Positions 8,592-18,305 of a DNA stretch of 64,000 nt are shown here, in pieces. The number at the start of each line of letters is the position of its first letter. Position 1 is the stretch's first letter. The stretch comes from G963678255 sp963678255 (GTDB lineage: Bacteria; Cloacimonadota; Cloacimonadia; Cloacimonadales; WRIO01), in contig CAXXTW010000001.1 of assembly GCA_963678255.2 (NCBI GenBank), forward strand, positions 1,426,001 to 1,490,000, written 5' to 3'. The notes under the pieces are model-generated. The model had not been told where the DNA came from and ran no database searches. It saw nothing but the letters and a program-made list of their open reading frames with translations. Made by a program: the position numbers and the translations under genes.

Positions 8592-9839
8592 TTATTCGCC
8601 TGTTAATGGCACATTAAAAAAAATATTCTGAACTAATACTTTATTGGGATCATCATTATCAATAACTTTTTTGAAGAAACCGCTTATATTCTCCCCATCT
8701 AATCGAGCATATTCTAAGTATAAATCCTTTGAAAAATTCTTATCAATTTTTACTCTGTTTGTCACTTTATTTGTCTTGGTGTCTAAAACTAGGAGCTCTT
8801 TTTCTTCCATGCCTGACATTAGAATGATCTTTTCAGAAGATATATACAATTTTGAAATATATTCATTGGAAAGTATTACTTCTGGTTTCTTTCTCTTCGT
8901 ATCATTCAAATCAATTTTTAAAAGTATATATTCAAATGGGTTCTTCTCATTTTTCAATAATTTCGTTGAGAATAAATATAACTGATCCTCATTCAACTCT
9001 AATAAATGACACTCTGCTTTGTTCCTTATATATGGTAAATAACTGTTCGATTGATAATAACATACTTTTGTGCTCGGTTGCCTTATATCAAGACTGATTA
9101 AACTCATCTTATAAAGAAACCAAAACTTTTTCAAACATGACATGGTAATGTATTGATCATTTTCTACTGAAATTATTGGTATTTGATTCGTTACTCCATA
9201 TAAATGATTAAATTTCATTGCTTGAAAACCCTTTACTTCTCCTATCTTTTTCAAATGGGTATCATAAATGCACAATTCATTACTCATTAATGGGAAAAAT
9301 CCTTTTCTCTCCCATACAAGAAGTTTGCTTTTTGTGAATGTAAATTGATCAAAATCTTTTATCTCCTGAATTATTTGATTTTCTTGAAGATTAATTTGCT
9401 TGATTGATTTGCTTTCAGTATCATAAATTAGCGTGGATAAGCTGTCAGAATATAATATCCTGTATTTCTTGGGGAAATAATTCGTCGTATATTTGTCTTT
9501 AATATTGTTGTATAAAACTAATTCTGTTGAATCTCCCATAGAAAAAGTGTAACCTTGTATCGTGGAGTTAGTTTTAATGATTGATAATCTTGATTCCCCC
9601 TTTTTTACTTTTGAAAATAAAACTCTCTCAGTGTCTTGCTTCATGTCATAGCTAAGCGTTCTCTTTAATACTTTTACCAGATTTCCTTCTTCAACACTAT
9701 TATAAAGAGTATAATGGTCTTCTTGAAAATATACCTGTTGTCTCCCAGTTATTATTTTTTGGTTTTCTTCTTTTAACTCTAAAGAAAAAAGGGATAAAAT
9801 AAACATGACCATAAATAGCAGAATAGTTGACCTTCTCAT
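8592..9839 (-). CDS. Exported protein of unknown function
   Basis: A 415-residue protein with an N-terminal signal peptide ('MRRSTILLFMVMFILSLFSLEL') and no lipobox Cys. The rest has no family motif I recognise. It is rich in short beta-type segments with repeated patterns such as 'LCIYDTHLKKIGEV', 'LLVLDTKTNKVTNRV' and 'TLIYDTESKSIKQI', which resemble beta-propeller blades. A periplasmic or outer-face propeller is therefore plausible. There is a good AAGGAGA site before the ATG and a terminator after the stop, so it is probably a single-gene unit. Confidence 0.7.
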   Translation of the reverse strand: MRRSTILLFMVMFILSLFSLELKEENQKIITGRQQVYFQEDHYTLYNSVEEGNLVKVLKRTLSYDMKQDTERVLFSKVKKGESRLSIIKTNSTIQGYTFSMGDSTELVLYNNIKDKYTTNYFPKKYRILYSDSLSTLIYDTESKSIKQINLQENQIIQEIKDFDQFTFTKSKLLVWERKGFFPLMSNELCIYDTHLKKIGEVKGFQAMKFNHLYGVTNQIPIISVENDQYITMSCLKKFWFLYKMSLISLDIRQPSTKVCYYQSNSYLPYIRNKAECHLLELNEDQLYLFSTKLLKNEKNPFEYILLKIDLNDTKRKKPEVILSNEYISKLYISSEKIILMSGMEEKELLVLDTKTNKVTNRVKIDKNFSKDLYLEYARLDGENISGFFKKVIDNDDPNKVLVQNIFFNVPLTGE

Positions 9840-10368
9840 AAAACTTTCTCCTTAATTTTGATTACTGTTGTACTTATATAGAACACTCATGTAGTTGTCA
9901 AGCTTTTTTTACTATTTGGTTAGGATACACCGAAAAATTCATCTCCGTTTGACTCAAATTCTAATCCCTCCAATACAATCCGTGATTGTGTTGCTGAGAT
10001 TTTTTATTCCGGGTTCCTGAAGAAAAGTCAATGATTTACTCAACGGATCATATCAAAACAACAGTATAGTTCCTTCTGAACGATAATAAAATATACAGCT
10101 ACCTATTTCAGTATAATCACATGTTTCTAATAACATAAACATACCTAATAGTTGAAAATACGATGTTTGATAGATGCAAACTAATCACTCGTTGTGCGAA
10201 CTTCCAATCTACCCTTATCTATAGTGCTCCCGCAAGCTATTATATTTTATCTTTTATCTGCAACACACCAGTGTTGCCTTTATCTCCAGTGCCTCAGCAC
10301 TGCCTCCTTCCTTGGAGCTTACTCTTTTTTGCTTTATACTATAAATAATAAAAATAATTAAAAAAAGA
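9840..10368. other. Intergenic region with stacked variable hairpins
   Basis: About 530 bases without a convincing gene; a 61-codon plus-strand frame here has no ribosome site. Two consecutive hairpins stand out: GCAACAC-acca-GTGTTGC at 10260-10277 and CAGTGC-ctca-GCACTG at 10287-10302. Both sit in the frame 'TTATCT..C....GC'. A similar double hairpin with other stem bases occurs at 40931, so these look like members of a dispersed structured repeat. Confidence 0.5.
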
Positions 10369-10398
10369 TTGACAAATTTTTGAATATTAGTGTTATAT
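10369..10398 (+). promoter_or_regulatory. Possible sigma-70-like promoter of the 181-residue protein gene
   Basis: TTGACA at 10369 and TTATAT at 10393 are separated by 18 bases, 45 bases before the ATG. This is a reasonable consensus match, but AT-rich DNA gives many by chance. Confidence 0.4.
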
Positions 10399-10442
10399 TA
10401 TAGTGATGTTTAAATTTTAATCTGCATAAAAAAGGAAAAATT

Positions 10443-10988
10443 ATGCGTGTTTTCTTTAAACCAGGCTCAACTCTTTATCCAAAAGGCGGAAAACGAGACG
10501 ATGTCGTCTATTGTTATCATAATGAAGGGAAGATTTGCTTCACCAGGAAATACTACAATGTGCCTGAAATGCCTCAAAATCGTAAGATTAAAGAGTTGCA
10601 ATCAGTAACTTTACAAATCTGGAAACTTCTCCCACTCCGTTTTAAAACTGAATTATCTCTCTATGCCAAACAATATAAAAAAGAATATCCGCATATCAGA
10701 CGTAAATTTCTTAGTAATTACTCGATTTTCTTAAAAATTACCCATAAGCTTGATCAGTTAATGCAGAGTACTCAAAATAAATCACTCACTCCTGAAGATT
10801 TTTTTAAATACTTTGCTTCCTTCTCTTTAGCCGATTTTATCCGTGTTAAATTTCTGCCTAAAGTTAAAGATTTCTTTAAACTAAATGCTCAACTATTAAT
10901 TGAGTATATAACCAATTTCTTTGAATATAAATTCGTTGTAACAAAGGATTTCTTCAAAAAACAACAGCTTACTGCACCTTTTGGGTAG
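10443..10988 (+). CDS. Hypothetical protein, basic and helical
   Basis: A 181-residue protein with an AGGAAA site before the ATG and a promoter-like sequence upstream. No signal peptide or membrane helix. It is rich in Lys, Phe and Leu with mostly helical character ('QSVTLQIWKLLPLRFKTELSLYAKQYKKEYPHIRRK'). I do not recognise the family. It lies just left of the 75/76-bp repeat arrays and the RADAR-like operon. It could belong to that accessory region or be a repeat-associated orphan; nothing in the sequence decides this. Confidence 0.6.
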   Translation: MRVFFKPGSTLYPKGGKRDDVVYCYHNEGKICFTRKYYNVPEMPQNRKIKELQSVTLQIWKLLPLRFKTELSLYAKQYKKEYPHIRRKFLSNYSIFLKITHKLDQLMQSTQNKSLTPEDFFKYFASFSLADFIRVKFLPKVKDFFKLNAQLLIEYITNFFEYKFVVTKDFFKKQQLTAPFG

Positions 10989-11035
10989 TATGTCGTTGTT
11001 TTAATATTTTGAATACCTTTGATAAATGCAATGTA

Positions 11036-11058
11036 GGGGCGAACCGGTGTGTTCGCCC
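11036..11058. repeat. Palindromic element GGGCGAAC...GTTCGCCC
   Basis: A perfect 8-bp stem (GGGCGAAC at 11037-11044, GTTCGCCC at 11051-11058) with a six-base loop. It lies 48 bases after the preceding stop. It could act as a terminator but lacks a clean T-run, so a dispersed palindromic repeat is the better description. Confidence 0.55.
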
Positions 11059-11160
11059 AGAATAGTAAAGCAATGCTTTGTATATTCCATTAGAACAAAT
11101 AATTCAGGCTTATACTAGTGCAGGACATTTGTCAGTCCTCTGGAGCTTCTTTGCATCATC

Positions 11161-11776
11161 GATGCGATATGTGTATAACCCGGTTCGTAAGATCTGGGAC
11201 AGGATGATAGGATATCCCTACCACCCAGCATTAGCGATGCGATACGTGTATAATCCAGTTCGTAAGATCTGGGACAAAAGGATCAGGCATCCCATCCCTC
11301 CCAGCATCAGCGATGTGGTATGTTTATAACCCAGTTCGTAAGATCTGGGTCAAGAGGATCAAGCATCCCATCCACCCCAGCATCAGCGATGTGGTATGTT
11401 TATAACCCAGTTCGTAAGATCTGGGTCAAGAGGATCAAGCATCCCATCCACCCCAGCATCAGCGATGCGATATGTTTATAACCCAGTTCGTAAGATCTGG
11501 GACAAGAGGATCAGGCATCTCTTCCTCCTCAGCATCATCGATGCGATACGTTTATAACCTAGTTCGTAAGATCTGGGACAAGAGGATCAGGTATCTCTTC
11601 CCCCTCAGCATCAGCGATGCGATACGTTTATAACCCAGTTCGTAAGATCTGGGACAAGAGGATCAGGCATCTCTTCCTCCTCAGCATCATCGATGCGATA
11701 TGTTTATAACCCAGTTCGTAAGATCTGGGTCAAGAGGATCAAGCATCCCATCCACCCCAGCATCAGCGATGCGGTA
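11161..11776. repeat. 75/76-bp tandem repeat array, left block (8 units plus part)
   Basis: Units start with GATGCGATATG (or GATGTGGTATG) at 11161, 11236, 11312, 11388, 11464, 11540, 11616, 11692 and 11768, a period of 75 or 76. Each carries two palindromes: GCATC-atc/agc-GATGC at the unit boundary and CCCAG-ttcgtaagat-CTGGG in the centre. The last third of the unit is the most variable (for example 'AGGCATCCCATCC' or 'AGGCATCTCTTCC'). No unique spacers exist, so this is not CRISPR. The array leads straight into the transposase ribosome site. Confidence 0.9.
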
Positions 11777-11792
11777 CAATAAAGGAGTTTTT

Positions 11793-12251
11793 ATGGCAAA
11801 TACATATTCTCAGATCTATGTTCATCTGATATTTGTGGTATCAGGACGACAAAGTTTTATTAGTTATCAATGGAAAGAAGATCTATATAAATATATTGCT
11901 GGAATAATTCATAATAAAAATCAAAAGCTTATCATAGTCAATGGTATTGCTAATCATATTCATTTGTTAGTTAATACAAAACCAGATTGTTGCATTTCAG
12001 ATTTAATCAGAGATATAAAAAGTAATACAACTAAATTTATTAACGAGAATAACTGGGCAATGGGGAAATTTAAATGGCAATCAGGTTCAGGAGTATTTTC
12101 AGTAAGCCAATCTCAGTTAGATATAGTTGCCAACTATATCATAAAACAAGAAGAACATCATAAAACCAGATTGTTTAAGGATGAGTTTATTGAATTTTTG
12201 GAAGCATATAAAATTGAGTACAATGAGAAATACCTTTTTGATGAAGAATGA
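11793..12251 (+). CDS. tnpA: IS200/IS605-family Y1 transposase (TnpA-like)
   Basis: A 152-residue HUH transposase. The metal-binding His-x-His is 'NHIHLLV' (H55, H57) and the catalytic tyrosine is probably Y115 in 'NYIIKQEEHH'. Length and motifs match single-strand TnpA enzymes of the IS200 type and are close to REP-associated transposases. The start at 11793 has an AAAGGAG site; the frame extends upstream through repeat DNA, but that part is not real protein. No tnpB. It sits in the middle of a palindromic tandem repeat array, with 8 units before and 10-11 after, so these hairpins may be its recognition ends. Confidence 0.9.
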   Translation: MANTYSQIYVHLIFVVSGRQSFISYQWKEDLYKYIAGIIHNKNQKLIIVNGIANHIHLLVNTKPDCCISDLIRDIKSNTTKFINENNWAMGKFKWQSGSGVFSVSQSQLDIVANYIIKQEEHHKTRLFKDEFIEFLEAYKIEYNEKYLFDEE

Positions 12252-12285
12252 ACTTGTCACTCATCTGGATCTGCTTTGCTTCATC

Positions 12286-13045
12286 GATGCGATATGTTTA
12301 TAATCCAGTTCGAAAGATCTGGGGATAGGGGATCAGGTATCTCTTCCCCCTCAGCATCATCGATGCGATATGTTTATAATCCAGTTCGAAAGATCTGGGA
12401 CAAGAGGATCAGGCATCTCTTCCCCCTCAGCATCATCGATGCGATACGTTTATAACCCAGTTCGTAAGATCTGGGGCAAGAGGATCAGGCATCCCTACCT
12501 CTCAGCATCAGCGATGCGATATGTTTATAATCCAGTTCGAAAGATCTGGGACAAGAGGATCAAGCATTCCATCCCCCCCAGCATCATCGATGTGGTATGT
12601 TTATAACCCAGTTCGTAAGATCTGGGACAGGATGATAGGATATCCCTACCCCCCAGCATCATCGATGCGATATGTTTATAACCCAGTTCGTAAGATCTGG
12701 GACAAAAGGATCAGGTATCCCATCCCCCTCAGCATCATCGATGCGATATGTTTATAACCCAGTTCGTAAGATCTGGGACAGGATGATAGGATATCCCTAC
12801 CACCCAGCATCAGCGATGCGATATGTTTATAACCCAGTTCGTAAGATCTGGGACAAAAGGATCAGGTATCCCATCCCCCTCAGCATCATCGATGCGAAAC
12901 GTTTATAACCCAGTTCGCAAGATCTGGGACAAAAGGATCAGGCATCCCCTCCCCCCCAGCATCATCGATGCGAAACGTTTATAACCCAGTTCGTAACATA
13001 TGGGGAAGATATGTGTGTAGTCCAGATTGTTAGACTTTGGGATAA
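12286..13045. repeat. 75/76-bp tandem repeat array, middle block (about 10 units plus a decayed one)
   Basis: This is the same repeat as at 11161-11776, continuing after the transposase. Units start at 12286, 12362, 12438, 12513, 12589, 12664, 12740, 12815, 12891 and 12967, alternating 75 and 76 bases. The final part (13011-13045, 'GTGTAGTCCAGATTGTTAG') is a decayed unit. The array ends about 75 bases before the RdrA-like start, so it forms the immediate upstream region of the defence-like operon. Confidence 0.9.
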
Positions 13046-13061
13046 TTTTTAAAAATAAGAG

Positions 13062-13090
13062 TTGACAAATTAAATATTTAATATCAAATT
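13062..13090 (+). promoter_or_regulatory. rdrA: Possible promoter of the RADAR-like operon
   Basis: A perfect TTGACA at 13062 lies 54 bases before the ATG, in the first non-repeat sequence after the array. The -10 region is weak: CAAATT at the 17-base spacing, or the T/A-rich 'TAATATCAAAT' nearby. The position is right, but the match is only partial. Confidence 0.35.
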
Positions 13091-13121
13091 TTGTTCAACT
13101 AAAAAATTTAGGACGGAAACT

Positions 13122-15929
13122 ATGAAAGAGAATGCTTTTGAGATTGTCATTGATATTAATAAAGACAGAGATGCTTTCGCTGCCGAATCTCTTAATGAGA
13201 TCATCCATATTGATGAAATGTCCAGAATCTTCAACTTGATAAATACTTCATATGAAGAAGCTAAGACATATGACCCAATTTGCAAAGAGGATTTTAAACG
13301 TGTTTATCAAACTATTACTGTATCTGGTAACCGTGGTACTGGGAAAACTACCTTTATCATGAGTATGTTTCATGTCATAAAAAATTATCCCAAATTCATA
13401 GATGAAAAACATCAGGCTATAGCGTCTATTGTTAAGAATCTCAATAATTTCGCTAAAGATGTCTTTGTGATGGATATTATTGATCCGACCCTGATTGAAT
13501 CTAAAGATCATGTCTTTTTAAACATTGTGGCTCGTATTAAAGAACTTGTTGATAAAAATAAAGCAAACAGCTTCTCTAATAATTATAAAAACAGAAATGC
13601 TTTCGATGATTACCAACAATGGGAAAATACACTCAATGAATTTGCTTATGGCCTCCCTTGCCTTGATGGAATCGGAAAGAACCATTTAGAAGGTGAAGAT
13701 TTTATGGATGCTGATTTTATAATGGATAAGGGTTTAGAAATCGAAAAATCAGTGAATAATTTAGAAAAGAATTTTCATAAATTTATTGCTCAAAGCCTTA
13801 AGTTTTTAGGTAAAAAATCCTTTATCATCTGCTTTGATGATGTTGATACAGATATGAAAAAAGGTTGGCCTGTTTTAGAACTTTTACGCAAATATATTAC
13901 TACTCCCCAAATCATCCCTATTCTCAGTGGAGACCTAAGCCTATATTCTTATCTGGTTCGCAACCAACAATGGAAACATTTTTCTGGTGATTTAATCAAT
14001 GATCATAAAGATATCAATAAATTTGAGCTCCATAAAAAAGAAGTTACTGCTCTTGAAGAACAATATCTGTTAAAAATATTAAAATCTTCCAGAAGAATCT
14101 ATCTAAGAAAATTACGAGAGATAGATGACTCTGATTTCTATAGAATTAGAATTCATTATCAAGACACAACTATATTATTTAAAACAGTTTTTTATATGCC
14201 AATTATGAGAGATGATTTAAACGTAAAATACGGTAATATTCTGTATTTGTTTTTAAGTAATCTATCCATTCGTCAGTTAACTCAATTGTTAAGAATTTTA
14301 CTGATTGATCTGAATAAAATAGAAGAAGCGATAGAACTCTATATTTATGTATTTTTAACAGAATTGGAAAGTCAGGGTTTTTCTTACAGTAAACTTATCG
14401 ATAATAATTTTAAACTAATGGATCATCTTCTGGATTCTCTTCATCAGTTTAATTTATTAGAGAATGGGCGTTTTTTATTTCCTGATCAAAGAGATGTCGC
14501 TATCAATAAGGTTCAGTTTGCTCTTAACAGAATATTAAGTTTCAAAACCTATGACGATTCTTCAATTCTCTTCAATTATCTTTTCAAAATTGAGATCCCC
14601 ATTTATTGTTATAGACTTTTATCCGAAAAATCCACTACAAAATCTATAGAAAACACAAAAATGGATACCATAAAAAATGGCTTGTACCAAATAAAAGATT
14701 TTATTCAATTAAACCAGTTCAGTATTAATCTCTTGATCAATACGATGAGCGAAATTGGGCAAACAAATAAAAAATTAAAAATGGGAAATATTCAAGTTGA
14801 ATATGACAAAATTAAAGAATTGTCTTTATCTGAAAATTTTAACTTCTTAACCAAAATTCCTTTAATAAGTTGCAGTAATAAAAGAGACTCAAAAAGTTAT
14901 TATTATTCAGTTTATCCGATATTAGGACTTATAGCCCAAGTTTGTTATGAGATTCCATTCAATAAAGAAGTTGGTGAAACAAAAGAAAGTGTCGATAGAC
15001 AAATCAAAGAAAGTATCAGAGAAGTATTTTTAAAATCGATCTATAAGGATACAAATAATGAAAATAAAGAAAATGAAAATTATACATTAATTTCTCCTGT
15101 ATGTCTGGATGATTTTGTGGAGAGTATGTATGCTTGGGCATTGTCCTATCCAAAAGAAGTGTTTAATATTACTGTTCTAAGTAAGATAACTGAAAGATTT
15201 ATAAACACGGTCGAGGCAATTGATGACCATTATCTTAATAACACAACCTGTACTTGTGCTGAGCTTTTACATCGATACATTGTTGGATTTCTTAATGCCT
15301 CAATTGTAACGGAAGCAAGTGAAGGGTACATCTCTAAAAGACAAATTATGTATTTATCAAATGCAGTGTATTCTGATAGAGTATTTCTGTATAATTTAAA
15401 GAGAATGCACCATGCACGAGTGGGTAACAATGGATATACCTTAGTTCCAAATGAATTTTTGTTTTCTAAATGGTTGCTCCGATGTCCATTATTATTAACA
15501 TTTATGAATTTAAATCTTGATCCTACTGACAACATAGAATCCATTTATGAAGAAATAATGGTTATTATTAATGAGTCAGAAAATATCGTCAAGCTTTCTG
15601 AATTAACTGATTTTCAACTATTAGCTAAAATAAGTAATTCAATTTATTCTGAATTACAAAACATAATTATAGTTTTTGAAAAACCAAAAGCTAATTCAAA
15701 AACAAAAGAGAAAGTTGTCTTTGACTTTAACAATCCAGATCATTATGAACAAATGCGTACAGAGTTGCTAAAGGGTTTACAAACAGATCAAGATTTTTTA
15801 GAAAAAATATTCCAAATTGGTTCAAAAGCAAGAAATAAGATCTATAATCACTTTAAGAATAGAGGATTTATTACGATAAAAGTTGAATATATGGTTAAAA
15901 TCGCTCAGGATATCTTAAATGGTAAATAG
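13122..15929 (+). CDS. rdrA: RdrA-like KAP/AAA+ ATPase of a RADAR-type defence operon
   Basis: A 935-residue P-loop ATPase. Walker A is 'SGNRGTGKTTF' (residues 68-78) and Walker B is 'FIICFDDVDTD' (234-244). A sensor-like segment follows, 'PILSGDLSLYSYLVR' (266-280). The rest is a long helical region without motifs I recognise. ATPase size, motif layout and a directly following giant adenosine deaminase are the hallmarks of RdrA in RADAR, where RdrA forms a ring that works with the RdrB shell to deaminate adenosine or ATP during phage infection. The stop overlaps the next start by 11 bases, so the two are translationally coupled. Assignment rests on architecture and context, not on alignment. 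Confidence 0.82.
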   Translation: MKENAFEIVIDINKDRDAFAAESLNEIIHIDEMSRIFNLINTSYEEAKTYDPICKEDFKRVYQTITVSGNRGTGKTTFIMSMFHVIKNYPKFIDEKHQAIASIVKNLNNFAKDVFVMDIIDPTLIESKDHVFLNIVARIKELVDKNKANSFSNNYKNRNAFDDYQQWENTLNEFAYGLPCLDGIGKNHLEGEDFMDADFIMDKGLEIEKSVNNLEKNFHKFIAQSLKFLGKKSFIICFDDVDTDMKKGWPVLELLRKYITTPQIIPILSGDLSLYSYLVRNQQWKHFSGDLINDHKDINKFELHKKEVTALEEQYLLKILKSSRRIYLRKLREIDDSDFYRIRIHYQDTTILFKTVFYMPIMRDDLNVKYGNILYLFLSNLSIRQLTQLLRILLIDLNKIEEAIELYIYVFLTELESQGFSYSKLIDNNFKLMDHLLDSLHQFNLLENGRFLFPDQRDVAINKVQFALNRILSFKTYDDSSILFNYLFKIEIPIYCYRLLSEKSTTKSIENTKMDTIKNGLYQIKDFIQLNQFSINLLINTMSEIGQTNKKLKMGNIQVEYDKIKELSLSENFNFLTKIPLISCSNKRDSKSYYYSVYPILGLIAQVCYEIPFNKEVGETKESVDRQIKESIREVFLKSIYKDTNNENKENENYTLISPVCLDDFVESMYAWALSYPKEVFNITVLSKITERFINTVEAIDDHYLNNTTCTCAELLHRYIVGFLNASIVTEASEGYISKRQIMYLSNAVYSDRVFLYNLKRMHHARVGNNGYTLVPNEFLFSKWLLRCPLLLTFMNLNLDPTDNIESIYEEIMVIINESENIVKLSELTDFQLLAKISNSIYSELQNIIIVFEKPKANSKTKEKVVFDFNNPDHYEQMRTELLKGLQTDQDFLEKIFQIGSKARNKIYNHFKNRGFITIKVEYMVKIAQDILNGK

Positions 15930-18294
15930 TCATGGTATTAGCAAACTATTAGTTGATCGTTGGTCTTTGGAAGCCTATGAAAGAAGCGAAAATGTTTCTA
16001 TAGAGGATGTGAAAAGGCATTTATTTCTGGCTGAGCGTGAAACTGATAAACAACTACCAGATCATTATTACAAGCGATCAATGGAAACCTTCTTCAAGTT
16101 GATTCCTTCTAAATCTCATTTATTAAAAGAGGGATTAATTCAATTCTCTTGTTTACTCTTAAGAGAGGATAGCGGTATTATCTCCGTCAAAAAAGAAAAT
16201 TGGGAAGATTGGCAGAATATTATTACTGGTTTTCCTCCAATTGTTTTAATTAGCGCTTTTCTTGCTGACATATTGATTCAAAATGGTATTAATCCCAATA
16301 ATATTGCTCAAGTTTCAGGCTTTATCAAGGACTGGATTATTCCCAATGTACGCTATACCTGTCTTTTAAATACAAATTATCCTCAGATGAGTCAATATCA
16401 AGCTGAAAAGGGGTTTCACGATTTGCATATCCATCTTAATGGCTCAACTGAAACAGATCATTTATGGCAGACTGCTCTGAGAAATCCTTATCATTTCTAT
16501 TATTTCTTAAAAAAATCTACAACTAAAGGATTTAAAGTAAAAGAACAATATGAAGAACTCTATGGAAAAACGGAATTAATTGATAACTATCAGAGATTTC
16601 ACAGATGCAAGACAATTCGTTCAATACTTGTTCAAATTCTTTTTTCTTATGAAGAATCAGTTGAAGATGATAGCTCAAACATGAACGATTTCTGTTACCA
16701 AAAGATACCCTATCTCATAAAAACTCACTCCCATAATCATGATCTTTCTCGATATTTTAATTTAAATAAAGAGGATTGTGTTCCTGATTTAGTTTTAGAG
16801 TGTTTGTTTCATGTTCTGATGATTAGTCAGCTTAGTAGATTTAATAATGAATCTGACATAGATTATTATCATTATTATTTATTGGTCTTAGGTCGTTTTA
16901 ATAGTTTTGTTGTTCAACAAACTCATCAAGTTGGTTTTGATCAGTTTCAAAAATTAACCATCAATAGTTTTAGAGATAACCATGAGAAATCTTATCAACA
17001 GCGTTATTATCAATTGCATGGTAATTCTTTGAACAATTTAAAACACTTAGAAGGTCGTTTTTCTGGTAAAAAAAATGTGCCTGATGCGATTCAGCAAATT
17101 AGGAAAATAACAGCTCCTGTTCTAAAAAATAAAATGTCTTTTTCACTTCATTTAGTTAATCATTTAATAAAAGAAACAGACAAAGAAAAAATCAAACCTG
17201 ATAATTATCGAATAATCATCAGACATAGAAAGAAAAGAAAACAATTGGTTCAGCTTGTGAGAGTTTACTCTTCTATAAATTTCAGAAAAACAAATACACC
17301 ACTCGTTGGCTTTGATAGTGCATCAAATGAATTAGAAACTCCTCCAGAAGTTTTTGCCCCTGCTTATCATTATTTGAGAAAAAAAGGTTATCATCATTTT
17401 ACTTTTCATGCTGGTGAAGACTTTCATCACTTAATTGGGGGACTTAGAGCAATCTATGAGGCTGTTGAATTTCTTGGTTTTGAAAATGGAGATCGTATTG
17501 GACATGGTACTGCTTTAGGGATTGATCCTGATTTATGGGTATCAAAAATCCAAAATGAGTTGTACCTAAGTCCCGGGGAATGGCTTGATGATATGGTTTT
17601 TACTTATTATCTGATCATGAAGAGTAAGAATTCACAGTTACATTTATTAATACCAAAACTAGCCTATCAAATTGAGATCTTTTGCCAAAAGGTGTACCAC
17701 TCCAGCTTTACTATTGAAGACCTTATATCCTGTTGGAAGTATAGAAAGTACAGCCCTTATTATTTCTTTAAATCCGAGTCTGGTTGCAAATGTAGTGATT
17801 TGTTTGTAAAAGCTGACTATGATGAAGTTATTAAATTCATGAGACAATTTCCCCATAGAGCTAAAATTATGAGAATGTACCATACTTCTCATTACAGGCA
17901 TTACTACCATAATCCAAAAGAAGCGATTACGATTAATGAGTTGTTTGAACCTGTTAATTTGAGAGAATTACAAAAGATTATGCTTGACGATATCGTTTCA
18001 AAGGAAATTGTCATAGAAGTTCTTCCAACGAGCAATGTGAGAATTAGTTTCTATAAAAAATATAAAGAACATCATATCTGGCGCTTTTTAGATCTAAAAA
18101 ATGAGATTGATGAGAAAAATCCAATTATTGTCATTGGAACAGATGATACTGGTATCTTTGCAACAAACATTTATAATGAATATCTTCATCTCTATCATTG
18201 TATGATTCAAGATTTTCACCTAAACCATACAGATGCCATGAATGTGATTGAAACCCTGGAAAAGAATAGTAAAAAATATAAGTTTAGAAAATAA
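15919..18294 (+). CDS. rdrB: RdrB-like large adenosine deaminase
   Basis: A 791-residue metal-dependent deaminase. The amidohydrolase-type motifs of adenosine deaminase are in order: 'HDLHIHLNGST' (metal ligands H170, H172), 'FTFHAGED' (H497, catalytic E500), 'GDRIGHGTAL' (H529) and 'GTDDTGIF' (D742, D743). About 325 residues separate the first two motifs, far more than in housekeeping deaminases, and the total length is about double theirs. Both traits are typical of RdrB. With the ATPase upstream this fits RADAR, which acts by adenosine-to-inosine conversion of RNA or nucleotides. No signal peptide; cytoplasmic. The ATG lies inside the end of the ATPase gene. The third gene starts 11 bases after the stop. 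Confidence 0.85.
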   Translation: MVNSHGISKLLVDRWSLEAYERSENVSIEDVKRHLFLAERETDKQLPDHYYKRSMETFFKLIPSKSHLLKEGLIQFSCLLLREDSGIISVKKENWEDWQNIITGFPPIVLISAFLADILIQNGINPNNIAQVSGFIKDWIIPNVRYTCLLNTNYPQMSQYQAEKGFHDLHIHLNGSTETDHLWQTALRNPYHFYYFLKKSTTKGFKVKEQYEELYGKTELIDNYQRFHRCKTIRSILVQILFSYEESVEDDSSNMNDFCYQKIPYLIKTHSHNHDLSRYFNLNKEDCVPDLVLECLFHVLMISQLSRFNNESDIDYYHYYLLVLGRFNSFVVQQTHQVGFDQFQKLTINSFRDNHEKSYQQRYYQLHGNSLNNLKHLEGRFSGKKNVPDAIQQIRKITAPVLKNKMSFSLHLVNHLIKETDKEKIKPDNYRIIIRHRKKRKQLVQLVRVYSSINFRKTNTPLVGFDSASNELETPPEVFAPAYHYLRKKGYHHFTFHAGEDFHHLIGGLRAIYEAVEFLGFENGDRIGHGTALGIDPDLWVSKIQNELYLSPGEWLDDMVFTYYLIMKSKNSQLHLLIPKLAYQIEIFCQKVYHSSFTIEDLISCWKYRKYSPYYFFKSESGCKCSDLFVKADYDEVIKFMRQFPHRAKIMRMYHTSHYRHYYHNPKEAITINELFEPVNLRELQKIMLDDIVSKEIVIEVLPTSNVRISFYKKYKEHHIWRFLDLKNEIDEKNPIIVIGTDDTGIFATNIYNEYLHLYHCMIQDFHLNHTDAMNVIETLEKNSKKYKFRK

Positions 18295-18305
18295 AAGAGG
18301 TCTTT

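Noticed and set aside
11078..12908. Many overlapping frames with repeated 'MRYVYNPVRKIWD' peptides in the repeat arrays
   Set aside because: They follow the 75/76-bp DNA repeat, shift frame at each 76-base unit, exist on both strands and have no ribosome sites. They are shadows of the repeat, not genes. The same applies at 20828-21667.
11161..13045. CRISPR array
   Set aside because: Whole units repeat with no unique spacers, the unit is 75-76 bases, and no cas genes lie nearby. The 49-bp array at 41055 is rejected for the same reason.
13062..13084. TAATAT as the -10 box of the RADAR-like operon
   Set aside because: It is only 11 bases from TTGACA. The weaker CAAATT at 17 bases was listed instead, with low confidence.
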